From contig CAAGCE010000142.1 in assembly GCA_900768245.1 (NCBI GenBank), positions 1 through 7,396 of the forward strand: 7,396 nucleotides of DNA. Reading direction: 5' to 3'. The notes under the pieces were generated by a model. The model searched no databases. It saw only the letters and a list, made by a program, of their open reading frames with translations, and was not told the origin of the DNA. Position numbers and translations under genes: made by a program. Shown piece after piece: positions 4,459-7,396 of this stretch; position 1 is the stretch's first letter; every line of letters begins with the position of its first letter. The stretch is from Oscillospiraceae bacterium. Lineage in GTDB: Bacteria > Bacillota > Clostridia > Oscillospirales > Ruminococcaceae.

Positions 4459-6933
4459 ATGAAATACGGCTTTTTTGACGACGCTAACAAAGAATACGTC
4501 ATCACTTCCCCGAAAACTCCTTACCCATGGATCAACTACCTCGGAACTCAGGACTTCTTCGCTCTGATCTCCAACACAGCAGGCGGTTACCATTTCTACA
4601 AGGACGCTCGTCTTGCAAGAATCACACGTTACCGCTACAATAACGTTCCTGTTGACGTTGGCGGACGTTATTTCTACATAAATGATAACGGTACAGTATG
4701 GAACCCGGGCTGGTCACCTGTAAAAACTGAGCTTGATGCCTACGAATGCCGTCACGGTATGGGCTATACAAAGATCTCAGGCAAGAAGAACGGTCTTTCC
4801 GCTGAAGTAACATTTTTCGTTCCTCAGAACTTCACAGGCGAGATCCAGAAGGTAGTTCTCAAAAACGAGAGCGGCACTTCAAAGACATTCAAGCTCTTCT
4901 CCTTTATTGAATGGTGCCTCTGGGACGCTAACGACGACAGCACAAACTTCCAGCGTAACTTCAACACAGGTGAGGTTGAGCTTGAAAAGAACGGCGCTGT
5001 TATCTACCACAAGACCGAATACAAGGAAAGACGCAATCACTTCGCTTTCTACGCTGTAAATGATACTGTTGACGGCTTCGATACAGACCGTGAAACATTT
5101 ATGGGCAGCATTTACAACGATTTCCATAACCCACAGACTGTATTTGACGGTGCTCCCAAGAACTCCGTTGCTGACGGCTGGTCACCTGTTGCTTCACACT
5201 GCAAGGAGATCACTCTTGCCGCAGGCGAAACAAAGACACTCATCTTTATGCTGGGCTATGTTGAAAATCCATATGATGAAAAGTTCAACGCTGACGGTTC
5301 TATGAACAAATCCCGTGCATATGCTATGATGGATAAGTTCGATACAGTTGAAAAGGTCGATGCTGCTCTTGCAGAGCTTGCTGAAACATGGGAAGACCTC
5401 CTTGCTAAGTACAATGTACGTTCTTCCGATGACAAGCTCAACAGACAGGTAAATATCTGGAACCAGTATCAGTGTATGGTAACATTCAACCTCTCACGTT
5501 CCGCATCTTACTTTGAAAGCGGTATCGGCAGAGGTATGGGCTTCCGTGATTCCAACCAGGATATTCTCGTCTTGGTTCACCAGATCCCTGAACGTGCAAG
5601 AGAAAGAATACTCGACATTGCCGCAACTCAGCTTGAAGACGGCGGCAACTACCACCAGTATCAGCCTCTTACAAAGAAGGGCAACGACGCTGCAGGCACA
5701 AACTTTAACGATGACCCGCTGTGGATGATCCTTTCAACAGCTGCTTATATCAAGGAAACAGGCGATTACAGCATTCTTGATGAATCTGTTCCGTATAAGA
5801 ACGATGAAAAGCTTGCTCAGCCTATGCTTGACCACCTCAAGCGTTCATTCTACCACGTTGTAAACAACAAGGGACCTCACGGTCTCCCTCTTTCGGGACG
5901 TGCTGACTGGAATGACTGCCTCAACCTCAACTGCTTCTCCAGAGTTCCGGGTGAAAGCTTCCAGAACACAGCTTCAAACATTGCTAAGGAAGTAAATCCC
6001 GAAACAGGCGAACCACTCAACGAACAGACAGCTGAATCACTTATGATCGCAGGTATGTTCACATATATCGGACCTGAATATGTTACACTCTGCCGCAAGA
6101 CAGGCAAGACAGCTGACGCTGACGCTGCACAGGCTGAGATCGACAAGATGAAGGAAGCTATCATCGAATACGGCTGGGACGGCGACTGGTTCATCAGAGC
6201 ATATGATGCATACGGCAAGAAGGTCGGCTCAAAGGAAAACGAAGAAGGCAAGATCTTCATCGAACCGCAGGGCTTCTGCGTAATGTCCGACATCGGCGGC
6301 AAGGAATACACAGAAAAGACAATGGCAAGCATTGAGAAATATCTCGGTACAAAGCACGGTCTTGTTCTTAACAACCCTGCATTCACACACTACATCGTAG
6401 AATACGGCGAAATTTCCACATATCCGGGCGGATACAAGGAAAACGCAGGCATCTTCTGCCACAACAATGCATGGATAATGTGTGCAGCTGCATACGCAGG
6501 CATGGGTGACAAGGCATTTGACTACTACACAAGAATTGCTCCTGCATATCAGGAAGACGAACAGCTCCACAGAACCGAACCATATGTATATGCACAGATG
6601 GTTGCAGGTAAGGACGCTAAGCGTTTCGGTGAAGCAAAGAACAGCTGGCTCACAGGTACAGCAGCTTGGAACTTTGTTGCAATTTCACAGTACATTCTCG
6701 GTATCATTCCTGACTACGACGGACTCAAGATCGACCCATCAATTCCAAAGGATTGGGACGGCTATGAAGTGACCCGTAAGTTCAGAGGTGCAGCATATAA
6801 CGTAAAGATCGAAAACCCATCACACGTTTCAAAGGGTATCAAGTCTATCACAGTTGACGGCAAGGCAATCGAGGGCAATATCCTCCCTGTATTTGCTGAC
6901 GGCACACACGAAGTCGTAGCTGTAATGGGTTAA
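4459..6933 (+). CDS. cbp: Cellobiose phosphorylase, glycoside hydrolase family 94
   Basis: An 824-residue cytoplasmic enzyme that splits cellobiose with inorganic phosphate into alpha-glucose 1-phosphate and glucose, saving ATP. Length fits cellobiose phosphorylases (about 810-830) rather than the longer cellodextrin phosphorylases (about 980). Order by family knowledge: N-terminal beta-sandwich (about 1-290), helical linker, (alpha/alpha)6 catalytic barrel (about 320-750), C-terminal beta domain. Visible motifs: GFRDSNQD (361-368) in the glucose site, GRADWNDCLN (480-489) with the catalytic acid Asp486 next to Trp484, YKENAGIFCH (659-668) and WLTGTAAW (730-737) supplying phosphate-contact residues His668, Thr732 and Gly733. 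There is no signal peptide. The ATG at 4459 has GTGAGG (4445-4450) eight bases upstream. Codons are strongly biased (AAC, AAG, TTC, GAC, GCT), unlike the divergent operon, suggesting high expression. Confidence in GH94 is very high; cellobiose as substrate is highly likely. Confidence 0.96.
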   Translation: MKYGFFDDANKEYVITSPKTPYPWINYLGTQDFFALISNTAGGYHFYKDARLARITRYRYNNVPVDVGGRYFYINDNGTVWNPGWSPVKTELDAYECRHGMGYTKISGKKNGLSAEVTFFVPQNFTGEIQKVVLKNESGTSKTFKLFSFIEWCLWDANDDSTNFQRNFNTGEVELEKNGAVIYHKTEYKERRNHFAFYAVNDTVDGFDTDRETFMGSIYNDFHNPQTVFDGAPKNSVADGWSPVASHCKEITLAAGETKTLIFMLGYVENPYDEKFNADGSMNKSRAYAMMDKFDTVEKVDAALAELAETWEDLLAKYNVRSSDDKLNRQVNIWNQYQCMVTFNLSRSASYFESGIGRGMGFRDSNQDILVLVHQIPERARERILDIAATQLEDGGNYHQYQPLTKKGNDAAGTNFNDDPLWMILSTAAYIKETGDYSILDESVPYKNDEKLAQPMLDHLKRSFYHVVNNKGPHGLPLSGRADWNDCLNLNCFSRVPGESFQNTASNIAKEVNPETGEPLNEQTAESLMIAGMFTYIGPEYVTLCRKTGKTADADAAQAEIDKMKEAIIEYGWDGDWFIRAYDAYGKKVGSKENEEGKIFIEPQGFCVMSDIGGKEYTEKTMASIEKYLGTKHGLVLNNPAFTHYIVEYGEISTYPGGYKENAGIFCHNNAWIMCAAAYAGMGDKAFDYYTRIAPAYQEDEQLHRTEPYVYAQMVAGKDAKRFGEAKNSWLTGTAAWNFVAISQYILGIIPDYDGLKIDPSIPKDWDGYEVTRKFRGAAYNVKIENPSHVSKGIKSITVDGKAIEGNILPVFADGTHEVVAVMG

Positions 6934-6954
6934 ACCTCACAATCAAATAAACGA

Positions 6955-6986
6955 AAAGGCTGTCGCAGTTTTGCGGCAGCCTTTTT
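6955..6986 (+). terminator. Terminator of the cellobiose phosphorylase gene
   Basis: AAAGGCTGTCGCA (6955-6967) pairs with TGCGGCAGCCTTT (6972-6984) around a GTTT loop, 13 pairs with one G-T, followed by TT and a T/G-rich tail. It starts 21 bases after the stop codon. Both flanks are A-rich before and T-rich after, as in intrinsic terminators. Confidence 0.9.
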
Positions 6987-7180
6987 GGTTGTGTGCGTAA
7001 TAATATGGTTTGGTTTGATTTTTGTTTTTTATTTAGGGCGGCGGTTTAAGTTCAGCTGCAAGCTGAAAAATGGCGTCCGCCGCAGTCGTAAGTACCAAGC
7101 GAACCCCATAAGCTGGTCCAGCTGAGCCCAGCTGGCGAGGGGGTTTTTAGGGGGGGCGAGGAGCCCCACTAAATCGCCTC
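6987..7180. other. Non-coding GC-rich block with nested hairpins
   Basis: No gene is supported. GCGGCGG (7038-7044) pairs with CCGCCGC (7077-7083), enclosing a second hairpin TTCAGCT-GCA-AGCTGAA (7051-7067). Next come AGCTGGTCCAGCT (7111-7123) and two further CAGCTG-type words up to about 7134. Then come two long G runs (7139-7143 and 7150-7156). The base composition differs sharply from the AT-rich DNA before it. It directly abuts repeat copy B and may be part of a larger composite repeat. Confidence 0.5.
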
Positions 7181-7396
7181 CGCAGAGGCGAAACTCCCCA
7201 GCGCATTCTAACAAATCAAGCAAAGTAACAGTAAAGCCAAGCAAAACTATAAAATCAAAAAGCGCAATGCAGCTTAAAAATGTTGGTACAATAGATGTAA
7301 CGAAATCATAATCTGACCTGACCCAATAATCTGCATTGCGCTTATTCTATATTATTAAACAAAACTATCCCTTTTCCAAATTTGCGAGCGTAAGCA
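7181..7396 (-). repeat. Interspersed repeat, copy B, inverted relative to copy A
   Basis: The minus strand of 7181-7385 matches 762-967 over its conserved blocks. The inner stem is AAGCGCAATGCAG (7260-7272) with its exact complement (7331-7343), 13 pairs, enclosing 58 bases, the same loop length as copy A although much of the loop sequence differs. The outer end TTTTCCAAATTTGC (7372-7385) is followed by GAGCGTAAGCA at the window edge. This suggests the beginning of the same terminal hairpin as at 736-775, cut by the window. It does not encode a credible protein. Confidence 0.8.

Noticed and set aside
5877..6570. Minus-strand frames of 169 and 113 codons inside the cellobiose phosphorylase gene
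   Set aside because: They are antisense shadows produced by strong codon bias, and no start signals accompany them.
7139..7156. Possible G-quadruplex from two long G runs
   Set aside because: Only two separate runs are present. A four-run pattern requires splitting the longer run with minimal loops, so the support is weak.
7029..7244. 71-codon minus-strand frame near the right end
   Set aside because: It lies across repeat copy B and the GC-rich hairpin block, has no ribosome binding site and resembles no protein family.

Overview
The window looks like chromosomal DNA of a Gram-positive, anaerobic, cellulose-using gut or rumen Firmicute, most like Ruminococcus albus or a near relative in the Oscillospiraceae. 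This rests on a cytoplasmic GH94 cellobiose phosphorylase, a Na+-pumping decarboxylase beta subunit, AT-rich intergenic DNA with consensus sigma-A promoters, and intergenic repeats of a style I associate with this group. The species call is inference; no rRNA or marker gene is present.

Layout from left to right. (1) Bases 1-296 hold no convincing gene, only small inverted repeats. (2) Bases 297-586 form a compact locus that I read as a type I toxin-antitoxin system. A 28-residue hydrophobic, lysine-tailed peptide is encoded on the minus strand (407..493). A short antisense RNA runs on the plus strand (about 332..418). Each has its own TTGACA-N17 promoter, the two converge on one shared bidirectional terminator, and both RNAs begin with a related 5' module. 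(3) Bases 596-1183 are non-coding, with a terminator-like hairpin, a 14-bp-stem hairpin, a roughly 205-bp interspersed repeat (copy A) and several short palindromes. (4) A minus-strand operon spans 4178 down to 1223: a Na+/phosphate cotransporter with a PhoU-like C-terminal domain, a Na+-translocating decarboxylase beta subunit, and a 48-residue OadG-like membrane protein, ending at a strong hairpin terminator. (5) The intergenic region 4179-4458 carries divergent promoters: a 10-bp-phased array of TTAACA-like repeats (a Pho-box candidate) ahead of the transporter, and a sigma-A promoter with a 14-bp palindromic operator in its spacer ahead of (6) the cellobiose phosphorylase gene (4459..6933, plus strand), which ends in a clear terminator. 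(7) Bases 6987-7396 are non-coding: a GC-rich multi-hairpin block and copy B of the interspersed repeat, inverted relative to copy A, so that the metabolic genes lie between inverted repeats.

The metabolic genes make sense together. Cellobiose phosphorylase consumes inorganic phosphate to split cellobiose into glucose 1-phosphate and glucose. The divergent operon would import phosphate with Na+ and, if its beta/gamma subunits join an alpha/biotin partner encoded elsewhere, would help export Na+. That linkage is inference from gene content and layout. The least ordinary parts of the window are the toxin-antitoxin locus, the phased repeat array and the structured inverted repeats.
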